Source: Verrucomicrobiota bacterium
Lineage (GTDB): Bacteria > Verrucomicrobiota > Verrucomicrobiia > Opitutales > Opitutaceae
Length of the DNA: 64,000 bases
Assembly: GCA_023426435.1 (NCBI GenBank)
Contig: JAFAAS010000187.1
Coordinates: 9,158 to 73,157 of the forward strand
Direction of reading: 5' to 3'
Made by a program: the position numbers and the translations under genes
The notes under the pieces: generated by a model
Databases searched by the model: none
What the model was told of the DNA's origin: nothing
Seen by the model: the letters and a program-made list of their open reading frames with translations, nothing else
Part shown: one piece after another, positions 50,325-63,629 of the stretch
Position numbering within the stretch: the first letter of the stretch is position 1
Layout: each line of letters opens with the position of its first letter

Positions 50325-50696
50325 TCAAGCCTGCGGAGCGGGCGTGGTGGTGGCGGACGTGTCGGCCGTCTTGGTGGGCACCTGGGCGGCAACGTCCGTT
50401 TCGGTGATGGCGAGAGCGTCGGTCGTGATGGCCTTTTCGAGGACCGAAACGATGCGCCAGCGCTTGAGGCGGCTGAGCGGACGGGTTTCCATCACTTCGA
50501 CCTTATCGCCGACCTTGGTCTCGTTCTTCTCGTCGTGGACGTGGAGAACGGTCTGGCGGTTGATGATCTTGTGGTAGAGCGGATGCGGCGACTTGTAGGC
50601 GACCGTGACTTTCACGGACTTGTCGCCGGAGCGGCTGCTGACGTGACCGACTTGGGTGCGGCGCTTGTTGCGTTGGCCGGGTGCGGGAGAGGACAT
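50325..50696 (-). CDS. rpsQ: 30S ribosomal protein S17 with C-terminal extension
   Basis: 123 residues against ~85 for the family. The OB-fold core runs TQVGHVSSRSGDKSVKVTVAYKSPHPLYHKIINRQ to VEVMETRPLSRLKRWRIVSVLEKA. A ~35-residue Thr/Ala/Pro tail (TETDVAAQVPTKTADTSATT) follows. Confidence 0.97.
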   Translation of the reverse strand: MSSPAPGQRNKRRTQVGHVSSRSGDKSVKVTVAYKSPHPLYHKIINRQTVLHVHDEKNETKVGDKVEVMETRPLSRLKRWRIVSVLEKAITTDALAITETDVAAQVPTKTADTSATTTPAPQA

Positions 50697-50723
50697 GGCT
50701 TTGACTTAGTTGGGGCGCGGTGC

Positions 50724-50930
50724 TCAGGCAGCGGCCGGCGCTTTCTTCTTCTTTTCGTTCAGGATGGTTTCGAGGCGCGCGATGTCCTTCCGGAGGCTGC
50801 GGATCTCGTGGGTCTTCTCGACCTGGCCCGTGTGCTTGCGCAGACGGAGCTGGAGGAGCTGCTCACGCGTCTCGCGGAGCTTGGTGGTGATCTCGGCCGG
50901 GGCGAGATCGCGGATTTCTTTGGAAGTCAT
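50724..50930 (-). CDS. rpmC: 50S ribosomal protein L29
   Basis: 68 residues, two-helix hairpin. MTSKEIRDLAPAEITTKLRETREQLLQLRLRKHTGQVEKTHEIRSLRKDIARLETIL matches the family throughout. Located at the exit-tunnel rim. Confidence 0.97.
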   Translation of the reverse strand: MTSKEIRDLAPAEITTKLRETREQLLQLRLRKHTGQVEKTHEIRSLRKDIARLETILNEKKKKAPAAA

Positions 50931-50956
50931 GACGGGCGTTCGGACGTTGTTAAACT

Positions 50957-51379
50957 TTAGGCCGCGTTCGTGTCGCGTTGGATGAAGCGGCAGTGGAACG
51001 GCAGCTTCGCGTCGGCGAGGCGGAAAGCCTCCTTGGCGACGGTGGCGGGCACGCCGGCGAGTTCGAACAAGATCGCGCCGGGCTTGATGACGGCGACGTA
51101 GAACTCGACCGGGCCCTTACCTTGACCCATGCGGACTTCGGCGGGCTTTTTGGTGACGGGCTTGTGCGGGAAAACGCGGATCCAGAGTTTACCCTTGCGC
51201 TTCAGGTGGCGCGAGATGGTCACACGGGCCGCTTCGATCTGCTGACCGGTCATGGGGCCGCGGGTGAGGGACTGCAGGCCGTAATCGCCGAAGGCGAGCG
51301 TGTTGCCGCGCTTGGCATTACCGGAGCGCGTGCCTTTCTGCGTCTTACGGTATTTCGTGCGGGAGGGAGCGAGAGCCAT
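50957..51379 (-). CDS. rplP: 50S ribosomal protein L16
   Basis: 140 residues. KYRKTQKGTRSGNAKRGNTLAFGDYGLQSL, QIEAARVTISRHLKRKGKLWIRVFPHKPVTKKPAEVRMGQGKGPVEFYVAVIKPG and PVATVAKEAFRLADAKLP-type C-terminus. Contacts A-site tRNA. Confidence 0.98.
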   Translation of the reverse strand: MALAPSRTKYRKTQKGTRSGNAKRGNTLAFGDYGLQSLTRGPMTGQQIEAARVTISRHLKRKGKLWIRVFPHKPVTKKPAEVRMGQGKGPVEFYVAVIKPGAILFELAGVPATVAKEAFRLADAKLPFHCRFIQRDTNAA

Positions 51380-51381
51380 GG

Positions 51382-51482
51382 GAATTTTCGATTTTAGATT
51401 TTAGATTTCCGGTTGGGATGCCGCGGAGTGGCGCGTGGCCTTCCCTCCGCAGCGGGCAATCAGCGATCGGAAATTTCTAATC
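51382..51482. repeat. AT-rich inverted repeat family E, locus 3 (rplP-rpsC gap)
   Basis: Left arm 51382-51412 (TTTTCGATTTTAGATTTTAG and onward) and shorter right arm 51464-51482 (CGATCGGAAATTTC...) flank a GC-rich insert. The left arm resembles the family E arms at 45956 and 40331. Confidence 0.5.
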
Positions 51483-52113
51483 AGTTGTTGTCGGACTCCT
51501 TTTTGCAGATCCAGCACTTGACGCCGATCTTGCCGTAAACGGTGAGGGCTTCGGAGAAGCCGTAGTCGATGTTCTCGCGGAGAGTGTGGAGCGGAACGCG
51601 GCCCTTGCGCTGCCATTCGCGGCGGGCGATGTCGGCGCCGCCGAGACGGCCGGAGCACTGGATACGGATGCCTTCGGCGCCGAGCGTCATGGCCATTTCC
51701 ACGGCCTTCTTCATGGCGCGGCGGAAAGCGATGCGGCGCTCGAGCTGCAGCGCGACGTTTTCGGCGACGAGCTGGGCTTCGATTTCGGGCTTCTTCACTT
51801 CCTGGATGTCGAGGAGGATTTCCTTGCCGGTGAGCTTCGCGAGCTCCTCCTTGATCTTCTCGATTTCCTGGCCCTTGCGACCGATGACGATGCCGGGACG
51901 GGCGGTGTAAATCTTGACGCGGACGCGGTTCGAAGCGCGCTCGATGAAGATGCGCGGCACGGAGGCCTGCTTGAGCTTCTCCATCAGCTTTTCGCGGATG
52001 AGCTGGTCCTCGGCGAGGAGCTTGGAGAAATCCTTTTTGTTCGCATACCAGCGGGACTGCCAGTTGCGGCGGACGGAGAGACGGAAGCCGGTTGGGTTGG
52101 TCTTTTGGCCCAT
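51481..52113 (-). CDS. rpsC: 30S ribosomal protein S3
   Basis: 210 residues. MGQKTNPTGFRLSVRRNWQSRWYA, the KH domain VKIYTARPGIVIGRKGQEIEKIKEEL, and the C-terminal GADIARREWQRKGRVPLHTLRENIDYGFSEALTVYGKIGVKCWI. Part of the mRNA entry site. Confidence 0.98.
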   Translation of the reverse strand: MGQKTNPTGFRLSVRRNWQSRWYANKKDFSKLLAEDQLIREKLMEKLKQASVPRIFIERASNRVRVKIYTARPGIVIGRKGQEIEKIKEELAKLTGKEILLDIQEVKKPEIEAQLVAENVALQLERRIAFRRAMKKAVEMAMTLGAEGIRIQCSGRLGGADIARREWQRKGRVPLHTLRENIDYGFSEALTVYGKIGVKCWICKKESDNN

Positions 52114-52125
52114 GGTGAGTGTCGG

Positions 52126-52470
52126 TTATTCGTTCGAGTTGCCGTCGGAGAGGACGATGCGGATGTGCGACATCTTCTTGCGGCGGGGCATCGCGGAACC
52201 GCGGGCGCCGGCCTTGAAGCGCTTGAGGACGGGGCCGTTTTCGATGATGGCGCTCTTCACGGTGAGCGAGTCGGCCGAGAGGTTGTTGTTGTTCTCGGCG
52301 TTGGCGATCGCGCTCTTCAGCGTCTTCGCGATCAGGCGCGCGGACTTGCGCGGGATGAGCGTCAAATAATCGACGGCTTCCGCAGCCTTGCGGCCTTGGA
52401 TGGTGCGGGCGACTTCGCGCACCTTTTTAGGGGACATGCGCGCGTAGCGGGTGAGGGCTTGGACTTCCAT
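52126..52470 (-). CDS. rplV: 50S ribosomal protein L22
   Basis: 114 residues. ALTRYARMSPKKVREVARTIQGRKAAEAVDYL, AIANAENNNNLSADSL and the tunnel loop region GPVLKRFKAGARGSAMPRRKKMSHIRIVLSD. Confidence 0.98.
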   Translation of the reverse strand: MEVQALTRYARMSPKKVREVARTIQGRKAAEAVDYLTLIPRKSARLIAKTLKSAIANAENNNNLSADSLTVKSAIIENGPVLKRFKAGARGSAMPRRKKMSHIRIVLSDGNSNE

Positions 52471-52516
52471 GGTTTTCGGGAGGATTCCGACGTATTCGGA
52501 TTTCGGATTCGTCGGC

Positions 52517-52549
52517 GATAGCGGCTCGGCCCGGAGGCCGCGCCCTACC
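52517..52549 (-). repeat. Palindrome family C copy (rplV-rpsS gap)
   Basis: On the minus strand GGTAGGGCGCGGCCTCCGGG followed by CCGAGCCGCTATC, a palindrome (GCGGCCT.../...GGCCG) of the family at 23425 and 18182, inserted in the 124-bp gap of the S10 gene run. Confidence 0.65.
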
Positions 52550-52594
52550 CTTTCGGTTTTGGTGATGAGTAAAGGACTGAGTTAAGACGACGGA

Positions 52595-52870
52595 TTAGAC
52601 TTCCTTGCGGGTCATGCCGCCGTGGCCCTTGAACACGCGGGTGAGCGCGAATTCGCCGAGCTTGTGGCCGACCATGTTCTCGGTGACGTAAACGGCGACG
52701 AAGGCCTTCCCGTTGTGAACGTTGAACGTGTGCCCGACAAAATCGGGCGTGATCGTCGAACGGCGGGACCAGGTCTGGATGGGCTTCTTCGCGCCGGTCT
52801 TGGCGGCCTTCTCGATTTTCTCGAGCAGGTGATAATCGACGAAGAAACCTTTTTTGATGGAACGTGCCAT
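52595..52870 (-). CDS. rpsS: 30S ribosomal protein S19
   Basis: 91 residues. MARSIKKGFFVDYHLLEKIEKA, WSRRSTITPDFVGHTFNVHNGKAFVAVYVTENMVGHKLGEFALTRVFKGHGG. Head protein paired with S13. Confidence 0.98.
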   Translation of the reverse strand: MARSIKKGFFVDYHLLEKIEKAAKTGAKKPIQTWSRRSTITPDFVGHTFNVHNGKAFVAVYVTENMVGHKLGEFALTRVFKGHGGMTRKEV

Positions 52871-52888
52871 GGTGCGAGAGGGGCGGGA

Positions 52889-53755
52889 TTACTTCTGGCC
52901 GCGGGGCTTGCGACCGTTGTGGTGGACGATGATCTGCGCGTTCGACTGCTTCGAACGACGGCGGGTCGGGAAGCCCTTCGCGAGCTGGCCCCACGGGGAG
53001 ACGAGCTGCTGGCGACCGCCACCACCCTTGGATTTGCCCTGACCGCCACCGTTGGGGTGATCGACCGGGTTCATCGCCATACCGCGAACGGTCGGGCGAA
53101 CGCCGAGCCAGCGGCGACGACCGGCCTTGCCGAGCGACTGGTTGCTGTGATCGCCGTTGCCGACTTCGCCGATGGTGGCGCGGCACTTCGGGTTCACGAC
53201 ACGAAGCTCGCCCGAGGGCATCTTGAGGGTCGCCTTGCCGTTTTCGACCGCGACGAGCTCGAGGGAGGTGCCGGCGGACCGGGCGATTTGCGCGCCGCGA
53301 CCCGGGACGAGCTCCACCGCGTGCAGACGCGTGGACGGAGGAATGATTTCGAGCGGGAAGTTGTTCCCCACGTTGAAATCGTTCGTCGTGGCCTTGTTCG
53401 ACGTGAAGATCGAGTCGCCGACCTTGAGGCCGTTGGGCGCGAGAATGTAGCGCTTCTCGCCGTTGGCGTAGGCGATCAGGGCGAGGTTCGCGGTGCGGTT
53501 GGGATCATACTCGATCGCCTGCACTTTCGCGGGGATGTCGAGGATGTTCCGCTTGAAGTCGACGATGCGGTAGAGCTGCTTGTGACCGCCGCCGATATGG
53601 CGCGAGGTGATGCGGCCGTAAACGTTGCGGCCGCCGGTCTTCGGCTTCGGCTCGGTGAGCGCCTTTTCCGGGCGCTTCTTCGAAAGGCCTTCGCGCTTGT
53701 TCAGCGAGGTGAAGCGGCCGGCGGGGGTGAGAGGACGAAAGGAATGGATAGCCAT
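52889..53755 (-). CDS. rplB: 50S ribosomal protein L2
   Basis: 288 residues. RPLTPAGRFTSLNK, GRITSRHIGGGHKQLYRIVDFKR, VQAIEYDPNRTANLALI, GRAGRRRWLGVRPTVRGMAMNPVDHPNGGGQGKSKGG (peptidyl-transferase loop with the conserved His) and a basic C-terminus. A few residues longer than usual. Confidence 0.98.
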   Translation of the reverse strand: MAIHSFRPLTPAGRFTSLNKREGLSKKRPEKALTEPKPKTGGRNVYGRITSRHIGGGHKQLYRIVDFKRNILDIPAKVQAIEYDPNRTANLALIAYANGEKRYILAPNGLKVGDSIFTSNKATTNDFNVGNNFPLEIIPPSTRLHAVELVPGRGAQIARSAGTSLELVAVENGKATLKMPSGELRVVNPKCRATIGEVGNGDHSNQSLGKAGRRRWLGVRPTVRGMAMNPVDHPNGGGQGKSKGGGGRQQLVSPWGQLAKGFPTRRRSKQSNAQIIVHHNGRKPRGQK

Positions 53756-53787
53756 GGTAGGTTTTCTCCGGATACGACGAGGTCGCG

Positions 53788-54069
53788 TTAGACGAGCTCG
53801 ATCTTGTCGCCGGCTTTCAGCGTCACGATCGCCTTCTTGTAGTCGGAACCGACCGACGGGCGGCCGGCGCGGCTGCGCTTGTTCTTGCCGCGATAGTTCT
53901 GGGTGTTCACGCGGCGGACGGTGACCTTGAAGGTCTGCTCAACCGCCTGCGCGATCTGGTGTTTGTTCGCGTGGCCGTAGACCTCGAAGGTGTATTGGCC
54001 GAGTTCGGAGGAGAGCTTATTGGACTTCTCCGAGAGGCGAACGAGTTTCAGGATCTTGTCGGCTTGCAT
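53788..54069 (-). CDS. rplW: 50S ribosomal protein L23
   Basis: 93 residues. VRLSEKSNKLSSELGQYTFEVYGHANKHQIAQAVEQTFKVTVRRVNTQNYRGK and RAGRPSVGSDYKKAIVTLKAGDKIEL. Tunnel-exit docking site for SRP and trigger factor. Its ATG shares a base with the rplD stop. Confidence 0.98.
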   Translation of the reverse strand: MQADKILKLVRLSEKSNKLSSELGQYTFEVYGHANKHQIAQAVEQTFKVTVRRVNTQNYRGKNKRSRAGRPSVGSDYKKAIVTLKAGDKIELV

Positions 54070-54701
54070 TAGTTCTTACCTCCGTTGACGCGGGCGAGGA
54101 TCGCTTCGAGCGCCTTGGTGCTGACGATGATCTTGGTGTATTGGGCGAGATCGAGGGTGTTGAGCTTCGCAGCTTCCTGCAGCGAAACGCGCTCGATGTT
54201 GCGCGAGGCGCGCGCCGTCTCGACGGCGAAGGGAGCATCGACGAGGAGCACTTTGCCCTTCGGGGCGATGCGGCCGACGATCTGATTGATGGCTTTGGTC
54301 TTGGTGACCTTGGTGTCGAACTGCTCGATGACGGCGAGTTCGCCGGCGGTCGCGCGATCGAACAACGCGCGGCTGAACGCGAGCTGCTTCACCTTGGCGT
54401 TGACCTTCTTCGAGTAGTCGCGGGGCTTCGGGCCGAATACGACACCGCCGCCGACCCAGAGGGGCGAACGGGTGGAGCCGGCGCGAGCGCGGCCGGTGCC
54501 CTTCTGGCGCCACGGCTTTTTGCCGCCGCCACGGACTTCGCCGCGGGTTTTGGTGGAGTGCGTGCCTTGGCGGTTGTTGGCGTTGATCGCGACGATCACT
54601 TCCTTGACCGCTTGCAGGCCCTTGTCGCCTTCGAAGGTCGGCAGGCCGAAATCCTTCTCAGTGCTCGAGGTCGCGTCGGAATTAAAAACGGTGAGCTTCA
54701 T
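54069..54701 (-). CDS. rplD: 50S ribosomal protein L4
   Basis: 210 residues. Tunnel loop TKTRGEVRGGGKKPWRQKGTGRARAGSTRSPLWVGGGVVFGPKPRDY is well conserved. Often the S10-operon regulator in proteobacteria; no evidence for that role here. Confidence 0.98.
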   Translation of the reverse strand: MKLTVFNSDATSSTEKDFGLPTFEGDKGLQAVKEVIVAINANNRQGTHSTKTRGEVRGGGKKPWRQKGTGRARAGSTRSPLWVGGGVVFGPKPRDYSKKVNAKVKQLAFSRALFDRATAGELAVIEQFDTKVTKTKAINQIVGRIAPKGKVLLVDAPFAVETARASRNIERVSLQEAAKLNTLDLAQYTKIIVSTKALEAILARVNGGKN

Positions 54702-54716
54702 GTCTGTATCTCCAGG

Positions 54717-55367
54717 TTAGGCTTGAACGGCCTTCTGGCCCTTGATGGCGGAGCGGACGATGACGTCGTCGCCGTTGGCGCCGGGGATCGCACCCTTCAC
54801 GAGGATGAGGTTTTTGTCGGCGATGACTTTCACGACCCGGAGGTTTTGCACGGTGCGCTTTTCCTGGCCCATGTGGCCGGGCATCGGCTGGTTTTTCCAG
54901 GAGCGGCCGGGCGTCTGGCGCATACCGATCGAACCGATGCGGCGGTGAAACATCGAACCGTGGGTGGCCGGACCGCCGGCGACACGGTAGCGCTTCACGA
55001 CGCCTTGAAAGCCCTTGCCCTTCGTGACGCCGATCACGTCGACGAGTTGGCCTTCGGCGAAGGAAGTGACATTGACGACGTCGCCGACCTTGAGGGTCGG
55101 AGCGTCCGTCAGGCGGACTTCACTGAGAACGCGCGGGGCGTTTTCGAGATTGGCCTTCTTCGCGTGGCCGAGTTCGCCAGCGGAGGTGTTCTTGGTCTTC
55201 TTCTGGGAGAAGCCGATCTGGACGGCGTTATAGCCATCGGTCTCGGCGGTCTTGACCTGCACTACGGTGCAGGGACCGGCCTCGACCACGGTGACGGGCA
55301 CGAGCACGTTTTGTGCGTCGTAGACCTGCGTCATTCCGAGTTTCTTGCCTAGGAGCGATGAGATCAT
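54717..55367 (-). CDS. rplC: 50S ribosomal protein L3
   Basis: 216 residues. LLGKKLGMTQVYD, VTVVEAGPCTVVQVKT, GVTKGKGFQGVVKRY, HGSMFHRRIGSIGMRQTPGRSWKNQPMPGHMGQEKRTVQNL with the GQ loop reaching the peptidyl-transferase centre. A 124-bp gap to rpsJ contains no recognised gene. Confidence 0.98.
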   Translation of the reverse strand: MISSLLGKKLGMTQVYDAQNVLVPVTVVEAGPCTVVQVKTAETDGYNAVQIGFSQKKTKNTSAGELGHAKKANLENAPRVLSEVRLTDAPTLKVGDVVNVTSFAEGQLVDVIGVTKGKGFQGVVKRYRVAGGPATHGSMFHRRIGSIGMRQTPGRSWKNQPMPGHMGQEKRTVQNLRVVKVIADKNLILVKGAIPGANGDDVIVRSAIKGQKAVQA

Positions 55368-55491
55368 GGGCTAAGCGGTAGGTGGTAGTTCCGTTTGAGA
55401 ACCTACTTTAGCGATAGCCTGGCGGTGCCGCGGAGGGCACACAGGCAACTGCTACTGTAGAGTGATTAAGCCTGGGCGGCGGTGAAGTGCC

Positions 55492-55800
55492 TTAGACGTT
55501 GATGGTGATGTCCACGCCCGAGGGCAGGTTCAGTTTCTTCAACTCGTCGACCGTTTGCGCGGTCGGCTCGATGATATCGATGAGACGTTTGTGCGTGCGG
55601 GTTTCGAACTGCTCCATCGACTTCTTGTCGACGTGCGGGGAGCGGTTGACCGAAAGCTTTTCGATACGGGTCGGAAGCGGGATCGGACCCGAGACGCGCG
55701 CGCCGGAGCGTTTGGCGGTCTCGACGATCTCGAGGGCGGACTGATCGATGACTCGGTAGTCGAAGCCCTGAAGCTTGATGCGAATGCGTTGACCTTTCAT
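55492..55800 (-). CDS. rpsJ: 30S ribosomal protein S10
   Basis: 102 residues. GQRIRIKLQGFDYRVIDQSA, GPIPLPTRIEKLSVNRSPHVDKKSMEQFETRTHKRLIDI and GVDITINV. ATG at 55800 gives the standard length. It follows fusA by 20 bp; the tuf gene that usually lies here is absent. Confidence 0.98.
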   Translation of the reverse strand: MKGQRIRIKLQGFDYRVIDQSALEIVETAKRSGARVSGPIPLPTRIEKLSVNRSPHVDKKSMEQFETRTHKRLIDIIEPTAQTVDELKKLNLPSGVDITINV

Positions 55801-55820
55801 GGGAGGCAAAGAACGAGATG

Positions 55821-58010
<2,190 letters not shown>

Positions 58011-58030
58011 GAGCAACGGGGCTGGACTGA

Positions 58031-58504
58031 TTACCAGCGGAGGTGGGCGAAGGCGCGATTGGCCTGCGCCATCTTATGGGTGTCTTCCTTCTTTTTGACG
58101 ACGTTGCCCGTGTTGTTGTAGGCGTCGATGATCTCGGCAGCCAGGGCATCCTTCATCGGCATGCCCTTGCGGCCGCCGGCGGCGTCAACGATCCAGCGGA
58201 GCGCGAGGCTCTCCTGGCGCTCGTAGGAAATTTCAACGGGAACCTGATACGTGGCACCACCCACGCGGCGGCTCTTCACTTCGAGACGGGGGCGGGCGTT
58301 TTCGAGCGCGCCGAGGAGGAGATCCACGGGATCGCCCTTCTCGAGCTTCTCGGAGACTTTTTCGAACGCGCCGTAGACGATGCGCTGGGCAAGATTCTTC
58401 TTGCCGCTTTTCATGATGACATTGACGAGGTGCGCGACGAGCGGGCTCTTGTAGCGGGCATCGGGCACAACCTGGCGCTTCTCGGCTCTGTGACGGCGTG
58501 ACAT
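58031..58504 (-). CDS. rpsG: 30S ribosomal protein S7
   Basis: 157 residues. SRRHRAEKRQVVPDARYKSPLVAHLVNVIMKSGKKNLAQRIVYGA, ARPRLEVKSRRVGGATYQVPVEI and the C-terminal AEIIDAYNNTGNVVKKKEDTHKMAQANRAFAHLRW. Initiates head assembly. Confidence 0.99.
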   Translation of the reverse strand: MSRRHRAEKRQVVPDARYKSPLVAHLVNVIMKSGKKNLAQRIVYGAFEKVSEKLEKGDPVDLLLGALENARPRLEVKSRRVGGATYQVPVEISYERQESLALRWIVDAAGGRKGMPMKDALAAEIIDAYNNTGNVVKKKEDTHKMAQANRAFAHLRW

Positions 58505-58536
58505 GGCGGATTTTTAGATTCGAAAAAGAACGGGGT

Positions 58537-58917
58537 TTACTTGGCGGCCTTCGGACGCTTCACGCCGTATTTGGAACGCGAGCGGCGACGCTTCTCGACA
58601 CCGGTGGCATCCAGCGTGCCGCGGACGATATGGTAACGAACGCCGGGGAGGTCCTTCACGCGGCCACCGCGAACGAGCACGATCGAGTGCTCTTGAAGGT
58701 TGTGACCTTCGTCCGGGATGTAGGAGATCACTTCGTTGCCGTTCGTGAGACGAACCTTCGCGACCTTACGAATAGCGGAGTTCGGCTTCTTCGGCGTGCG
58801 CGTCATGACCTGCACACAAACACCGCGGCGGAACGGATTGCCGTCGAGCGCAGGAGACTTCGACTTGATGCGCACTTTGCGGCGCCCTTTGCGCACGAGT
58901 TGATTGATTGTCGGCAT
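58537..58917 (-). CDS. rpsL: 30S ribosomal protein S12
   Basis: 126 residues. PTINQLVRKGRRKVRIKSKSPALDGNPFRRGVCVQVMTRTPKKPNSAIRKVAKVRL. The PKKPNSA segment keeps the lysine that is changed in streptomycin-resistant mutants, and RGGRVKDLPGVRYH keeps the second such lysine, so a streptomycin-sensitive type is expected. ATG at 58917; upstream in-frame sequence is leader. Confidence 0.99.
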   Translation of the reverse strand: MPTINQLVRKGRRKVRIKSKSPALDGNPFRRGVCVQVMTRTPKKPNSAIRKVAKVRLTNGNEVISYIPDEGHNLQEHSIVLVRGGRVKDLPGVRYHIVRGTLDATGVEKRRRSRSKYGVKRPKAAK

Positions 58918-59162
58918 ACGAGTGGTGAAGAGTGAAAATTGAAGAAAAGGGGAAAACGCTACCGGAGCCGAAAAGCTCGGCAAGAACTTTTTGGCGAAAA
59001 GGTGGTGTCGTCGCGAAAACCTGGATGCAGAGCCGAGCTCGCGAGTGACAAAAGCGTTCTTCAGACGAGTCCGAAAACGCGCGAAGGAGAGGTGGGACGC
59101 GGGACCGTTGGCAACGGGGCATCGAACACAAGAACCAAATCCTCCATCCAAATATTTGGCCC

Positions 59163-59192
59163 AAAAAAAACGCCCGGCGGTGAGGCCGGGCG
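59163..59192 (-). terminator. Second terminator / possible attenuator upstream of rpsL
   Basis: On the minus strand a perfect 8-bp stem CGCCCGGC/GCCGGGCG with a 6-nt loop is followed by eight T. It is immediately preceded by the hairpin AAAACCCTA.../...TAGGGTTTT (59195-59230). The two adjacent hairpins give an attenuator-like outline. Confidence 0.8.
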
Positions 59193-59200
59193 ATAAAACC

Positions 59201-59323
59201 CTACCGAGCTAGGCTCAAAGATAGGGTTTTTGGCGGGAGGGATCGGAAACATCGGAGAAAGATTCGAACGTGACAAGCGTTTTTTTTCGCGAGCTTCCGG
59301 CGAATCTTTGTCACCAGAACCAT
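59201..59323 (-). CDS. Candidate 40-residue leader peptide
   Basis: An ATG at 59323 is preceded by GGGGAGGAG-ACA, one of the best Shine-Dalgarno sequences in the window. The ORF encodes 40 residues (begins MVLVTKIRRKLAKKN, ends TLSLSLAR), basic, with seven Leu. Its TAG lies inside the first of two tandem hairpins, the second of which is a terminator. That geometry matches a leader peptide controlling transcription, or a small protein unit with its own terminator. There is no homology evidence, and it may be fortuitous. Confidence 0.4.
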   Translation of the reverse strand: MVLVTKIRRKLAKKNACHVRIFLRCFRSLPPKTLSLSLAR

Positions 59324-59373
59324 TGTCTCCTCCCCTCGCTTCACCTGTGACCTAAGCTTGCGCGAATCTTCGC

Positions 59374-59405
59374 AAAAAAAACCGCAGGCTTTCGCCTGCG
59401 GTTTT
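59374..59405 (-). terminator. Terminator after rpoC
   Basis: Stem AAAACCGCAGGC/GCCTGCGGTTTT (59378-59389 / 59394-59405) with a 4-nt loop. On the minus strand it is followed by eight T, 26 bp after the rpoC stop. Confidence 0.93.
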
Positions 59406-59430
59406 GGATAACTTAACGCGACGCGATCGA

Positions 59431-63576
<4,146 letters not shown>

Positions 63577-63629
63577 AATGATGTCTTTCCCTGCTGTTGT
63601 TTAAAAACGGATCGGAAAGCCCGGCGGCA

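Larger units (their letters stand above)
58918..59430. other. Long rpoC-rpsL intergenic region
   Basis: A 513-bp gap in an otherwise tight superoperon. From the rpoC side on the minus strand it holds a terminator (59374-59405) and a candidate 40-codon ORF with a strong Shine-Dalgarno. A hairpin covers that ORF's stop (59195-59230), and a second terminator (59163-59192) precedes ~240 bp of leader up to rpsL. A promoter for the ORF must lie in 59324-59374 and one for rpsL below 59163, but I could not assign clear -35/-10 boxes. Confidence 0.7.

Noticed and set aside
55368..55491. 124-bp rpsJ-rplC gap as a classical S10-leader regulatory hairpin
   Set aside because: The gap lies inside the operon after rpsJ, and only weak imperfect stems are visible; there is not enough to call an L4-type control element.
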